From JAFDCJ01 sp964527835 (lineage in GTDB: Bacteria; Desulfobacterota; Desulfobacteria; Desulfobacterales; JAFDCJ01): a stretch of 64,000 nucleotides of DNA. Position numbers and translations under genes: made by a program. The notes beneath the pieces were generated by a model, which was given only the letters and a program-made list of their open reading frames with translations, was not told where the DNA came from and searched no databases. How positions within the stretch are numbered: the stretch's first letter is position 1; the number at the start of each line of letters is the position of its first letter. Shown here piece by piece: positions 25,529 through 33,231 of the stretch. The DNA lies in assembly GCA_964527835.1 (NCBI GenBank), contig CAZGNV010000004.1, positions 62,001 through 126,000 on the forward strand, in the 5' to 3' direction.

Positions 25529-25707
25529 GATTGTGATCGTCTGGATCGTTTTGATGGTTTAGATCCTCCGCTTCTTCTAAGCCTTACCGGATCAAGCCAG
25601 AATTTTGCAACCTTATCATCATGTTCAACATGTATGTGCAGCGGCTCATCTCTATCATCGGCATAAAAGAAAAACCGATATGGCCCAATTCTCATCACTG
25701 TTGGCAT
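25525..25707 (-). pseudogene. Degenerate DUF4160 gene
   Basis: Sixty residues beginning MPTVMRIGPYRFFFYADDRD and HIHVEHDDKVAKFWLDPVRL, an excellent match to the first two thirds of DUF4160 proteins. These small proteins are found in toxin-antitoxin-like pairs with DUF2442. After RRSGG the sequence becomes serine/arginine-rich and stops at 25525, in the 3' end of the metallo-beta-lactamase gene. Family members are about 80 residues, so the C-terminus is lost, and no DUF2442 partner follows. Likely inactive, left at the junction between core genes and the island. Confidence 0.72.
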
Positions 25708-25819
25708 TGGTTAATTTTTCATTAATAGTTATCGTGGCATGGTGGAATCATTGTGGGGCCCGAACCCGCATTACTGGATTACCCCGGCATCTGAGCTGCA
25801 ACGGAAATACCAAACTCGT

Positions 25820-26329
25820 TCAATCGTCCTGGACTTGGGGCGCGCCAACCTGTTTTGCTGCTTGTCGGTGAATTCTGGTGGGCACAATAGGTGCTTCGCG
25901 TTCAATTTCCGCCCAGCGATCCCCTATTGCTTGCATGACCTGAGCTCGGGTTTCGCCACCGTGTGGACTGGTGTCAAGCGCTCGCTCTAAATCGCGCCGC
26001 AGCGCTCCGAAAGCAATGCTTGCAATGTTGTGCTTTTCGGCGAGAACTCCGTAATTGAGAAAAGTCTGAAGTGCGGCCAATACCGCTGCAAGACCCGACA
26101 TCAGACCGGCGATGATTTTCCAAGTATCCGAGATGGCCTGTTCTGAAATCGTCGCGAAGATGCTAGTTCCAACGATGGTGGTGAGTATGACGACAGGCAC
26201 GCCGAGCAGGCGCCCACGCCGCCGGAAGTTGGCAGCCGCCTTTGCGTGAGCGATATGCCACAATCTGATACCACGGTGCCACTGATTGAAGAGATCCGGC
26301 TTCCCGCAAGATTGTTCGTTATTCGTCAT
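25820..26329 (-). CDS. SLATT-type two-helix membrane protein
   Basis: A 169-residue protein. Two transmembrane helices follow an amphipathic segment: VPVVILTTIVGTSIFATI (about 49-66) and WKIIAGLMSGLAAVLAALQT (about 76-95), then a charged helix HNIASIAFGALRRDLERAL. This is the layout of SLATT domains, 2TM proteins predicted to act as membrane-perforating effectors in nucleotide- or RNA-sensing conflict systems. The start ATG at 26329 forms an ATGA overlap with the stop of the HEPN gene, and I choose it over an ATG 72 bp upstream inside that gene. Together they form a two-gene module; the partner should act as sensor or RNase. Assignment is by pattern, not by database match. Confidence 0.75.
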   Translation of the reverse strand: MTNNEQSCGKPDLFNQWHRGIRLWHIAHAKAAANFRRRGRLLGVPVVILTTIVGTSIFATISEQAISDTWKIIAGLMSGLAAVLAALQTFLNYGVLAEKHNIASIAFGALRRDLERALDTSPHGGETRAQVMQAIGDRWAEIEREAPIVPTRIHRQAAKQVGAPQVQDD

Positions 26330-28323
26330 CGTTTTACCTTTGCCTCCAAATGCCTTAAAAAGGATGTTATCGGCGATTCCGATCGGTTCTGTTGAATGCA
26401 ATAGCGAATCAGTGCTTCCATAACCTGCCGAACCGTCGCCAGCAAAGACTCCAAATCGGAATCATTGTCTTTCCCATTCCACCGGCCGTGTGCTACAGTG
26501 TTGCGGAACGCGCGGCCTCGTTCGCGAAACCACCCGGACTCGGCGGCTTCGGTTACCTGGGCAACGAGATCCTCGAGCTGGACGGCGGCGCGCAGGGGGC
26601 GGAATCTGCCGAGAATTTCCTCCAGGACCGCAAAAAGCATTCCGGCACTTGCCTTGCCCGGAAAAAAACGGCTGGGGTGGGCCCTCAAGAATTCACCAAT
26701 CAGTTCGTCAAGCTGGCCGTCGGAATGGTCCGCGGCGCATTGGGCCAGCAGCGCAGCCAAAGCTTCGATTCGTTCCAGGTCGTTTTGGGAGATGCGTTCA
26801 TCAGGTTCATGGACCATTGTTTTCAGAATCGACTGACGAAAAATCGTCGGTATCCTGTACCGCACCATTCCTTCGTATATATACCAACCCAACAGCTCAG
26901 GATCAATGAACTTCGTAAAGCCGGCAAGGCGCAATACGGCAATCGCCTGACGGCGTCGCCGCTTTAAATCGGCCAGGTCGTGGCGGCCCTGGTCAAAGAG
27001 CCCAATGCACCCAACCGGCTGGACCAATTGGGTCTCGAGCGCCCCTTTGACCCGCAGTTCACCAATGAAATCTCTTTTGATGTCTCTTTCTTCCAACTCT
27101 ACGAGTTCAACCGCATTTAACGGTACGATGGCGAAACTTCCTTCTCGCACAGCTAGCGTTTCATTGCAGGCCAGACCAAGCAGGGGGGACCAACTTGCCA
27201 CCACGCCCTCTTCCGCGTGCATGACGCCCCCAGATACGTACGAATATGTTATGGAAGCATAATTCGCATGACTGAGACGGTTGCTTGTTCTAAGTCCCGG
27301 AGGAGAGTCCAGGTCGAGAGGGCTGGCTGGAATTGGATGTTCCGGTGCGTTGCCCGCATCGAGTTGCTCGCGAAGGGCAGGTAATGGAATACCCGCGAGT
27401 ACACTGGGGCCAAAAGCAAGTATCGATGCAGCCAATAGCTGCTGCGCGCCGCAGCCGTGGGTCAGCGCCTCGGCAGCTGACAAGTCTTTCGGATGCGATC
27501 CATGGAGGGCCGCGCTGCGGGTGTCGTAGAGAAGCCGTGCGGTCCGGGCGATGGTGCTCGCGTCATATGTGGCGGACAGCAAAGTTGTAAGTCGATCCGC
27601 AAAGGTTTTCTTTAACTGAGACCTCACCTCTGGAAGCAACAACGCCTCGAGAGCGATCGTTGCAAGAACCAGTTGATCCCGTGGCAGCAAGCTCGGTTCA
27701 GCGCACAGCAATAGTGCGTTGATCGCACCTGAGAGTGTCTCGTTCCGGCCCGCCGCTTCCACAAAGTTCCAGATGCTCGATGCAAAATCAACCGAACTTG
27801 CGGGTAAAGGTGGACCACTGGCTTCTGGAAGCAGCAGCCATTCGTGGTCAGCGTCTCCCTGTATGCGGGCTAGTATTCCACTGGTTTCGCTAATTTGGAA
27901 GTAGTGATCATCGGGCACGCAGATTGTCATCGAAGAGCGTGGTGATGCCGGAGCCGCGGCCGGGGCGGCAAGCGTCAGGGCCGCCTGTGCCGTCCAGCAG
28001 AAAGTCTTCTGGAATTGGGTCAAAAACCCGAATCCCATCTGCTCGAATTCCTCGTCGAACCCGTAGGTGGGTTTCTTTAGCTCGATATTGTTTGGCTTCT
28101 CTGGTTGACCCGGAACCAAAAAGGGCCAGTCGACTTCGATTTCGATAAAGAAAAAAACCGGCGCAGTTTGATCATAGGCTTCCTGATGCTCTTCGAAGGC
28201 TCCGGCCGTTTGCGCGTTCCATGCTACAAACGGGAATCGCCACAAAGATCCAGGCCCGAGGGGGCAGACTTCCTCAGTGCTTCGAATCATGGGAATGTGC
28301 GAGTAGTAGTTGACTATGGCCAT
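26326..28323 (-). CDS. Large protein with two HEPN RX4-6H motifs, defence candidate
   Basis: A 665-residue soluble protein. Two HEPN RNase signatures are visible: RSAALHG with Arg269 and His274, preceded by LVLATIALEALLLPE and LLYDT as in the ApeA-like HEPN family, and RNTVAHG with Arg607 and His612 near the C-terminus, followed by a long helix. Both keep the R-x4-H spacing of catalytic HEPN domains. The first 170 residues and the region 340-470 have no recognised fold. HEPN proteins commonly cut RNA in phage defence and toxin systems. The downstream SLATT gene overlaps by ATGA, so the pair is translated together. The exact family name of the N-terminal domain is not known to me. Confidence 0.72.
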   Translation of the reverse strand: MAIVNYYSHIPMIRSTEEVCPLGPGSLWRFPFVAWNAQTAGAFEEHQEAYDQTAPVFFFIEIEVDWPFLVPGQPEKPNNIELKKPTYGFDEEFEQMGFGFLTQFQKTFCWTAQAALTLAAPAAAPASPRSSMTICVPDDHYFQISETSGILARIQGDADHEWLLLPEASGPPLPASSVDFASSIWNFVEAAGRNETLSGAINALLLCAEPSLLPRDQLVLATIALEALLLPEVRSQLKKTFADRLTTLLSATYDASTIARTARLLYDTRSAALHGSHPKDLSAAEALTHGCGAQQLLAASILAFGPSVLAGIPLPALREQLDAGNAPEHPIPASPLDLDSPPGLRTSNRLSHANYASITYSYVSGGVMHAEEGVVASWSPLLGLACNETLAVREGSFAIVPLNAVELVELEERDIKRDFIGELRVKGALETQLVQPVGCIGLFDQGRHDLADLKRRRRQAIAVLRLAGFTKFIDPELLGWYIYEGMVRYRIPTIFRQSILKTMVHEPDERISQNDLERIEALAALLAQCAADHSDGQLDELIGEFLRAHPSRFFPGKASAGMLFAVLEEILGRFRPLRAAVQLEDLVAQVTEAAESGWFRERGRAFRNTVAHGRWNGKDNDSDLESLLATVRQVMEALIRYCIQQNRSESPITSFLRHLEAKVKR

Positions 28324-28611
28324 AAAGTCCTATTCGTCGTCAGAGTTAATTGATTAAAGATAGGAATACAAAAGGCATTCGTCGGCGAAGGTATGTCCTG
28401 TGGACCCAAGGCGTTGACGAAGCAAAATACATGTCGTATCCCTATCTTTTACTGGCTAACGGCACCGAGTTTGCTCGATCCCCCAACCATTTATCCAGAG
28501 GAGGCCAAGCTCATAAATTTTTTCAACCAGCAACAAAGGTATTACTGAAAGGACAATCCAAACACAATCTAAAAATGTGGATTAGCATTTTTGCTGGTTA
28601 CTGCTACTATG
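28324..28611. other. Gap upstream of the HEPN-SLATT pair
   Basis: Leader region of the HEPN gene on the minus strand. It is less GC-rich than core genes. Plus-strand reading frames here have no family support or ribosome site I trust. It also borders the truncated 3' end of the iron-sulfur gene at 28612, so it may contain an island joint. No clear promoter, tRNA or repeat is seen. Confidence 0.4.
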
Positions 28612-29280
28612 TCAGGCATCCCAGGTTTTTGGGTTTTCACTTTTTTCTGCAAAGGCGTCCCAGGGGCAGGCCTTTCGACAGGGGGCGGGACAAGCGGAGC
28701 AGGGATCAAAGTCAACAACCCCCGTGCTGGGCAGCTCGGCGCTTGTCAGCATGACACGAAGGCGCAAGCGCGGCCCGTAGCGAGGCGTGACCAGCAGATT
28801 GTTTTCGCCGCTACACCCCAGTCCGGCCAATACGGCGGCATCTTTCATGTAAACCCCACCGCGTTCAATATGGTAGGGCAACTTAAAACAGCGAATTCCA
28901 TGCTTTCTTTCCAGCCACCCGGCCATCCTGGCCACCACCTCCATGAGCAGGAGGTCGCCGGCAGAATAAGCGCTGGTGGCGCCGATTATCCACCAGTCCA
29001 ACTCGGGCTTTGCCGGTGGATGGCTCACTGCGACCACTACGGCGGAGCGTGCATCGTCGGGCCATTTTACGATACCGCGCCGGCGGCCGTCCAGCGGCAT
29101 GGTGCCCTCGCCTTCAAATGCGGGCAGCTTGGGGGAAATTACATAGGAAGGTGCATTCCGCAAATCCTTTAGGTTGACCACCCCGGCCAGGTCTGCTCCG
29201 AATTCTTTGGTCTTGGCAATGATCAACCTGATGAGGTCTCGTTCTTTTACTATACGGGAATGGTGGTTTTGAGATGGCAT
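28612..29280 (-). CDS. QueG-like iron-sulfur protein, C-terminally short
   Basis: A 222-residue protein. AGLGCSGENNLLVTPRYGPRLRLR near 166-189 matches the conserved core of epoxyqueuosine-reductase-like (QueG family) proteins, and CSACPAPCRKACPWDAF near 196-212 supplies CxxCxxxCxxxCP ligands of one 4Fe-4S cluster. Homologs continue well past this point with a second cluster motif; here the chain ends ten residues later in SENPKTWDA, so the gene is probably truncated and may be inactive. N-terminal ATG at 29280 is preceded by two tandem copies of a 13-bp unit. Epoxyqueuosine reduction itself is doubtful: many anaerobe paralogs have other roles. Confidence 0.6.
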   Translation of the reverse strand: MPSQNHHSRIVKERDLIRLIIAKTKEFGADLAGVVNLKDLRNAPSYVISPKLPAFEGEGTMPLDGRRRGIVKWPDDARSAVVVAVSHPPAKPELDWWIIGATSAYSAGDLLLMEVVARMAGWLERKHGIRCFKLPYHIERGGVYMKDAAVLAGLGCSGENNLLVTPRYGPRLRLRVMLTSAELPSTGVVDFDPCSACPAPCRKACPWDAFAEKSENPKTWDA

Positions 29281-29284
29281 CTGT

Positions 29285-29310
29285 GGAAGTGGTGTCAGGA
29301 AGTGGTGTCA
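29285..29310. repeat. Perfect 13-bp tandem duplication
   Basis: GGAAGTGGTGTCA occurs twice in a row (29285-29297 and 29298-29310), directly upstream of the start codon at 29280. It sits where the ribosome site should be and may be a slippage duplication or the trace of a transposition event. No known element recognised. Confidence 0.8.
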
Positions 29311-29439
29311 CATCTTGATTTGTGATTTAACGTGTTGGTATTTTCTCTTGAACGGCTTGTCTTTGTTCAGTTTTTCCTTTACCACGCGTACTCGTTGACT
29401 TACAGCCGAATAGCTCAGTCCAATGAACGGCAAAGCTGT

Positions 29440-29475
29440 GCGGGGCAAACGGAACGCAGCGTAGTTTGCGTCCTA
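29440..29475. repeat. attC-like hairpin
   Basis: GCAAAC (29445-29450) and GTTTGC (29464-29469) form a stem around a GGAACGCAGCGTA loop, followed by TAACGAGCGC. The loop type (GGARCGCARGCG) resembles the variable terminal structures of integron attC sites and recurs at 30718-30745. It lies just after the stop of the orphan gene at 29485, where a cassette recombination site would be. The conserved RYYYAAC/GTTRRRY core is not perfect, so this is tentative. Confidence 0.35.
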
Positions 29476-29484
29476 ACGAGCGCA

Positions 29485-29886
29485 TTAGCGGTTAAATTCA
29501 GCCAGTAATTCAAGGGCTAGTTTCTCCATTTTATCCAGGCTTATATCAGCTTTATCCAGGAACTCTTTGTCATAATGTCCTGGATCTGACCAATGCTTGC
29601 CTTTAATCTGGCAGCGCTTAGCTAGCTTTTTAATACCAAGATCTTCAAGTGCGAAACCGAGACCTGTCCAAAGTAATGATAAGTGCCTTTCGGTGTTGTG
29701 ATCTCGATTTCCATTATCATTCAATTGCCGGATGTATACCGCGGTTTCTCGCGATGCTGTTACGACCTTCCTCAATGCTTGAATGGATTCGTGCTTTCTT
29801 TCTGTTTTTGCGCGACGAAGATTTAGTAACCATTTATAACCATGATTAAAAAGGTCTCCTAATATTTTTGTTGTTAGTGCTTCCAT
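29485..29886 (-). CDS. Hypothetical protein of the accessory island
   Basis: A 133-residue soluble protein that I do not recognise. It is mostly helical and charged, with ERKHESIQALRKVVTASRET and a closing coil SLDKMEKLALELLAEFNR. No signal peptide or membrane segment. Codon use is less GC-rich than in the flanking core genes, as expected of transferred DNA. It is a lone gene between two attC-like hairpins, so it could be a cassette. Single-gene cassettes with no known relatives are common in integrons. Confidence 0.6.
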   Translation of the reverse strand: MEALTTKILGDLFNHGYKWLLNLRRAKTERKHESIQALRKVVTASRETAVYIRQLNDNGNRDHNTERHLSLLWTGLGFALEDLGIKKLAKRCQIKGKHWSDPGHYDKEFLDKADISLDKMEKLALELLAEFNR

Positions 29887-29904
29887 TTGTTTTTACCGCT
29901 ATCG

Positions 29905-30004
29905 TCGTGGGTAACCAGCGGGCCGGACGAAATTCAAGATAGCACAGCCTTTAACGAAAACCGCACAGTTTCTTTACGTCTGATTCACCCGCCTTGTTAG
30001 CGTC
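29905..30004. repeat. Possible attC-like site, degenerate
   Basis: Between the orphan gene and higA. GGGTAACCAGCGGGC near 29908-29922 and CCCGCCTTGTTAGCG near 29988-30002 are imperfect inverted partners with TAAC and GTTA at the ends, the general plan of an integron recombination site of about 95 bp. The pairing is imperfect and the inner part is not clearly folded, so the call is weak. Confidence 0.3.
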
Positions 30005-30025
30005 CTTGTTCAATTTTATGCAGCC

Positions 30026-30331
30026 TTAAGCAGCAAATGTTTCAACAACTGGATCAATTTTTCGCCATTCTTTCGATTTGTTTGCGGCCTGCCACAAATC
30101 ATAATTTCTTTGAAGATTGATCCAAAATTCTGGGCTCGTGTCAAAAGCCCTCGATAGTTTTAAAGCCATCTCTGGGGTTACTGATGCCCTTTCGTTTATG
30201 ATTTTTGACAACGTCTTCCTGGATATTCCAAGAATATTGGATAGTTCAGTAATCGTTATGGATAATGGCTCCAAATAGTCTTCCTTTATTATCTGACCAG
30301 GATGGGTTGGCTTTCTTTTCATGATATTCAT
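30026..30331 (-). CDS. higA: HigA-family antitoxin
   Basis: A 101-residue helix-turn-helix protein. HPGQIIKEDYLEPLSITITE and ILGISRKTLSKIINERASVTP match HigA antitoxins, followed by FDTSPEFWINLQRNYDLW, a near-invariant piece of the family. It would bind HigB and repress its own promoter. Located 15 bp downstream of higB, the toxin-first order typical of HigBA. The start may be ATG 30331 or the second ATG at 30322. Confidence 0.93.
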   Translation of the reverse strand: MNIMKRKPTHPGQIIKEDYLEPLSITITELSNILGISRKTLSKIINERASVTPEMALKLSRAFDTSPEFWINLQRNYDLWQAANKSKEWRKIDPVVETFAA

Positions 30332-30346
30332 AAGATTCTCCTTTAT

Positions 30347-30625
30347 TCAATGATAGTCGAGATAATCAACATCAAAGGCATGACCCTGTTCGAACCGAAA
30401 TATAATTCTCCAGTTACCGGATACTGAAACTGCATGCATGCCTTCATATTGGCCACTCAATAAATGTAAATTTGAACCGGGATAATGCATGTCTCTCAAT
30501 TCGGTTGCCGCCTGGAGCCTGTCCAATATTTTGCCAAGTTTATTAGCATGTTCCGGCTTTATTCCCCTTTTTGATCCTGTATAAAAATATTTCTCAAGGC
30601 CTTTATGTTTGAATGATTTAATCAT
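30347..30625 (-). CDS. higB: HigB toxin (RelE-like mRNA interferase)
   Basis: A 92-residue RelE/HigB-fold protein starting at ATG 30625, where the family-typical MIKSFKHKGLEKYFYTGS begins; the GTG at 30643 would add six unsupported residues. SGNWRIIFRFEQGHAFDVDYLDYH closes the protein with the histidine and aspartate pattern of HigB. It cuts mRNA on the ribosome when free of HigA. Together they form a stability module that would help keep the island, or a plasmid-like ancestor, in the genome. Confidence 0.93.
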   Translation of the reverse strand: MIKSFKHKGLEKYFYTGSKRGIKPEHANKLGKILDRLQAATELRDMHYPGSNLHLLSGQYEGMHAVSVSGNWRIIFRFEQGHAFDVDYLDYH

Positions 30626-30643
30626 ATATCTAATCGTAACCAC

Positions 30644-30848
30644 TTAGGTTACGAATTGCAATAAAAAAAGAGACGACACCGCCTTCTATATGTGGCGCTA
30701 ACGGCCGAGCTCACTTGCCGCTGTGGAGCGCAAGCGAAACAGCGGTCAGGTGCAGCGGCTTGATACTAGTTATGGCCTTCCCTCAGATGAAAGGTTAAAA
30801 TGGAAATACCTTTAACTCCAAAACCTTTCACCCAAAGGAGGCCAACTT
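30644..30848. other. Gap upstream of higBA with attC-like hairpin
   Basis: Contains a hairpin with CCGCTGT (30718-30724) and ACAGCGG (30739-30745) around a GGAGCGCAAGCGA loop, inside GCTAACGGCCGAGCTCACTT (30697-30716) and an imperfect partner TCAGGTGCAGCGGCTTG (30746-30762). Outer arms pair imperfectly and leave unpaired bases, as in integron attC sites. Downstream, AAAGGTTAAA and ACCTTT repeats near 30799-30832 are unexplained. Confidence 0.4.
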
Positions 30849-31052
30849 ATGTTAAAGCAATTCACAGAAAAGATTTTTCTTGCTGAGGAGAAAAATAAAG
30901 GGCGCTTTTCCTTATTAAAGTCCCCTGAGATCTTATGGAAGTCCAGCTTTTGCCGGCGGCCTAGCCGGAACTTTATTTTAGCCCTCCTTAAAATTTTTCT
31001 GGAAAACGAAAATCAACCTCGTAGGTTGAGTCTGCCAGCTCCAGGCGGCTGA
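30849..31052 (+). CDS. Possible small ORF of unknown role
   Basis: A 67-residue reading frame with an excellent Shine-Dalgarno sequence (AAAGGAGG, 8 bp upstream) and ATG at 30849. The first 45 residues are lysine-rich and helical (LKQFTEKIFLAEEKNKGRF); the last 20 overlap the 3' end of the cytosine deaminase gene in the opposite strand. It may be the truncated N-terminus of a gene cut at the island edge. No family recognised. Confidence 0.25.
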   Translation: MLKQFTEKIFLAEEKNKGRFSLLKSPEILWKSSFCRRPSRNFILALLKIFLENENQPRRLSLPAPGG

Positions 31053-32271
31053 CGACCGGGGGGGTCCGGGCGATGACGTTGCCGCGGCGAATCACGAACA
31101 GCCGGGCCGGCTTCAGCCGCAGCGCTTCGTGCACATTGGCGGCCTGAACGATGACGATGTCGGCATTGCATCCCGGCTCCAGGCCGTAGCCCTGCAGTCC
31201 CAGTATTTTGGCCCCGTTGGTGGTGATGGCCGCAAATATCTGCTGCATCTGGTCGACACCGGTCATCTGGGCCACGTGCAGCCCCATGTGGGCGACTTCC
31301 AGCATGTCGTGGGAGCCGAAGCTGTACCAGGGATCCATGAGGGCATCGTGACCGAAGGCCACGCTGATGCCGGCTGCCATGAGCTCTTTGACCCGGGTCA
31401 TGCCGCGGCGTTTGGGGTAGGTGTCATGGCGTCCCTGGAGGGTGATGTTGATCAGGGGATTGGCCACCACCTGCATCCGGGCTTCGGCCATCAGGGGCAG
31501 CAGCTTGCTGACGTAGTAGTTGTCCATGGAATGCATGGATGTCAGATGGGATCCGGTGACCCGACCCTGCAGTTCCAGGCGCTGGGTATGATAGGTCAGG
31601 GTTTCGATATGGCGGGAATGCGGGTCGTCGCTTTCGTCGCAGTGCATGTCCACCGGCAGCTGCCTTTCAGCAGCCAGTTCGCACAGGGCCTTAATGGAAG
31701 CCGCACCTTCGGCCATGGTTCTTTCAAAGTGAGGAATTCCCCCCACAACATCAACGCCCATATCCAGCGCACGCTCGAGGTTGGCGGCACTGGAGGGGTG
31801 TCGAAAGTATCCGTCCTGGGGAAAGGCCACCAGCTGCAAATCGATATAAGGCTTGATTTCTTCGCGCAGTTCAAGGAGCGCTGCAACCGCCGGCAGCCGG
31901 TCATCGCTGACATCCACATGGCTGCGGATAGCCAGCGTGCCCCGGGCGATGGCCCAGCGGCAAAGCTGCCGCGCGCGCGCCTTGATGCTTTCAGCCGTCA
32001 GACTGGGCTTCAGTTCGCCCCACAGCTCGATGCCCTCCAGCAGGGTGCCGCTTTGATTGACCCGGGGCTGGCCGTAGCTCAGGGTGGAATCCAGGTGAAA
32101 ATGGCTGTCAACAAACGGGGGGCTGGCCAGACATCCGGCGGCATCGATTTCCCGGTTTGCCTGGGCCTTCAGGCGGGGTGCGACCTGCACGATCCGCGCA
32201 TTTTCCACGGCAATGTCGACTCCCGTGCGTCCGTCGGACAGGTTGGCGTTGCGGATGATCAGATCGAACAT
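30988..32271 (-). CDS. codA: Cytosine deaminase-like amidohydrolase
   Basis: A 427-residue metal-dependent hydrolase of the same length as E. coli CodA and close to it throughout: HFHLDSTLSYGQPRVNQSGT near 57-76 (metal ligands His57, His59), SHVDVSDD, VDMHCDESDDPHSRHIET with zinc ligand histidine and the catalytic glutamate region, SHLTSMHS, then FGHDALMDPWYSFGSHDML with the metal-binding aspartate. Converts cytosine to uracil and ammonia; related proteins act on other pyrimidine-like or isoguanine compounds. Last gene of a nucleoside/nucleobase ABC import operon, supporting a salvage role. Starts 13 bp after the permease stop. Confidence 0.92.
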   Translation of the reverse strand: MFDLIIRNANLSDGRTGVDIAVENARIVQVAPRLKAQANREIDAAGCLASPPFVDSHFHLDSTLSYGQPRVNQSGTLLEGIELWGELKPSLTAESIKARARQLCRWAIARGTLAIRSHVDVSDDRLPAVAALLELREEIKPYIDLQLVAFPQDGYFRHPSSAANLERALDMGVDVVGGIPHFERTMAEGAASIKALCELAAERQLPVDMHCDESDDPHSRHIETLTYHTQRLELQGRVTGSHLTSMHSMDNYYVSKLLPLMAEARMQVVANPLINITLQGRHDTYPKRRGMTRVKELMAAGISVAFGHDALMDPWYSFGSHDMLEVAHMGLHVAQMTGVDQMQQIFAAITTNGAKILGLQGYGLEPGCNADIVIVQAANVHEALRLKPARLFVIRRGNVIARTPPVVSRLELADSTYEVDFRFPEKF

Positions 32272-32283
32272 GGCGACCTCCCT

Positions 32284-33231
32284 TCAGCCTCCTTTTTCTT
32301 CCCTGCGGTAGGGCTTGAGCAGACCGGCTGGGATGGAGGCCTTTCTGGAAACACTGATCAGGGCCACAATGGTCAGCAGGTAGGGAATCATCAGAAACAG
32401 ATGAAAAGAAACGGCGATGCCCAGGCCTTGGAGCCTGAGCTGCAGACCGTCCAGAAAGCCGAAGATCAGCGCGCCGACGGCCCCTTTAACGGGGTCCCAG
32501 TTGCCGAAAATCACCATGGCGATGGCCACCCAGCCCCGGCCGCCAACCACATCGATCAAAAACATGTTCTGGTGGGCCAGGGTGAGAAACGCACCGCCGA
32601 TGCCCATCAGGGCGCCGCCCGCCACCAGGCACAGGGTGCGGGTCAGCACCACATTGACGCCGACGGTGTCGGCGACCACGGGATTTTCGCCCACCGTGCG
32701 GATTTTCAAGCCGAGATGGGTCTTGTAAAGCAGAATTGACAGGGCCGGAATCAGCAGCCAGGCGATATAGGTCAGGGAATATTGGGTGAACAGGCCCGGG
32801 CCGATCAGCGGGATTTTTGAAAGCAGCGGGATGGTGATCTGCTTGAAGGGCTGGACGATGGGCGGCACGGTGGGAGACCCGAAATGCAGCCGGTAAACGT
32901 ACATGGCCAGACCGGTGGCAAACAGGGTGATTCCCAGTCCGGATACGTGCTGGCTCAGCCCCAGGTGCACCGCCAGAAACGCCATCAGCAGCCCCAGCAG
33001 CATGCCCACCCCGGCAGCAGCCAGCACGCCCAGCCAGACGGACCCCGATGCAAAGGTGACCAGAAAGCCGGTCATGGCCCCCATCAGCATGATGCCCTCG
33101 ATGCCCAGATTCAGCACCCCGGCTCTTTCCGAAAGGATCTCACCGAGGGTGGCGAAAATAATCGGGGTGGCCATTCTCATGGTCGCTCCGATGAGACCGG
33201 AGATGAAGGCAATATCGAAAAGCGCGTCCAT
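32284..33231 (-). CDS. ABC transporter permease, nucleoside type
   Basis: A 315-residue inner-membrane permease of the branched-chain/sugar-type fold (BPD_transp_2), with about eight hydrophobic helices and the conserved ERAGVLNLGIEGIMLMGAM near the N-terminus. It pairs with the permease at 33231 to form the membrane channel. The ATG at 33231 overlaps the upstream stop by one base (TAATG), so the two subunits are coupled. It belongs to the operon BMP-binding protein, ATPase, permease, permease, deaminase. Confidence 0.92.
   Translation of the reverse strand: MDALFDIAFISGLIGATMRMATPIIFATLGEILSERAGVLNLGIEGIMLMGAMTGFLVTFASGSVWLGVLAAAGVGMLLGLLMAFLAVHLGLSQHVSGLGITLFATGLAMYVYRLHFGSPTVPPIVQPFKQITIPLLSKIPLIGPGLFTQYSLTYIAWLLIPALSILLYKTHLGLKIRTVGENPVVADTVGVNVVLTRTLCLVAGGALMGIGGAFLTLAHQNMFLIDVVGGRGWVAIAMVIFGNWDPVKGAVGALIFGFLDGLQLRLQGLGIAVSFHLFLMIPYLLTIVALISVSRKASIPAGLLKPYRREEKGG

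Noticed and set aside
25745..25800. A GGGTTCGGGCC-like piece resembling a tRNA T-arm (minus strand)
   Set aside because: The T-stem does not pair, and no acceptor, D or anticodon arms are found.
28350..28754. A 134-codon plus-strand frame upstream of the HEPN pair
   Set aside because: Overlaps the iron-sulfur gene on the other strand; no ribosome site or family; basic, low-complexity translation.
31129..32739. A 536-codon plus-strand reading frame
   Set aside because: Antisense to the CodA-like and permease genes with strong family matches; no domain in this frame.
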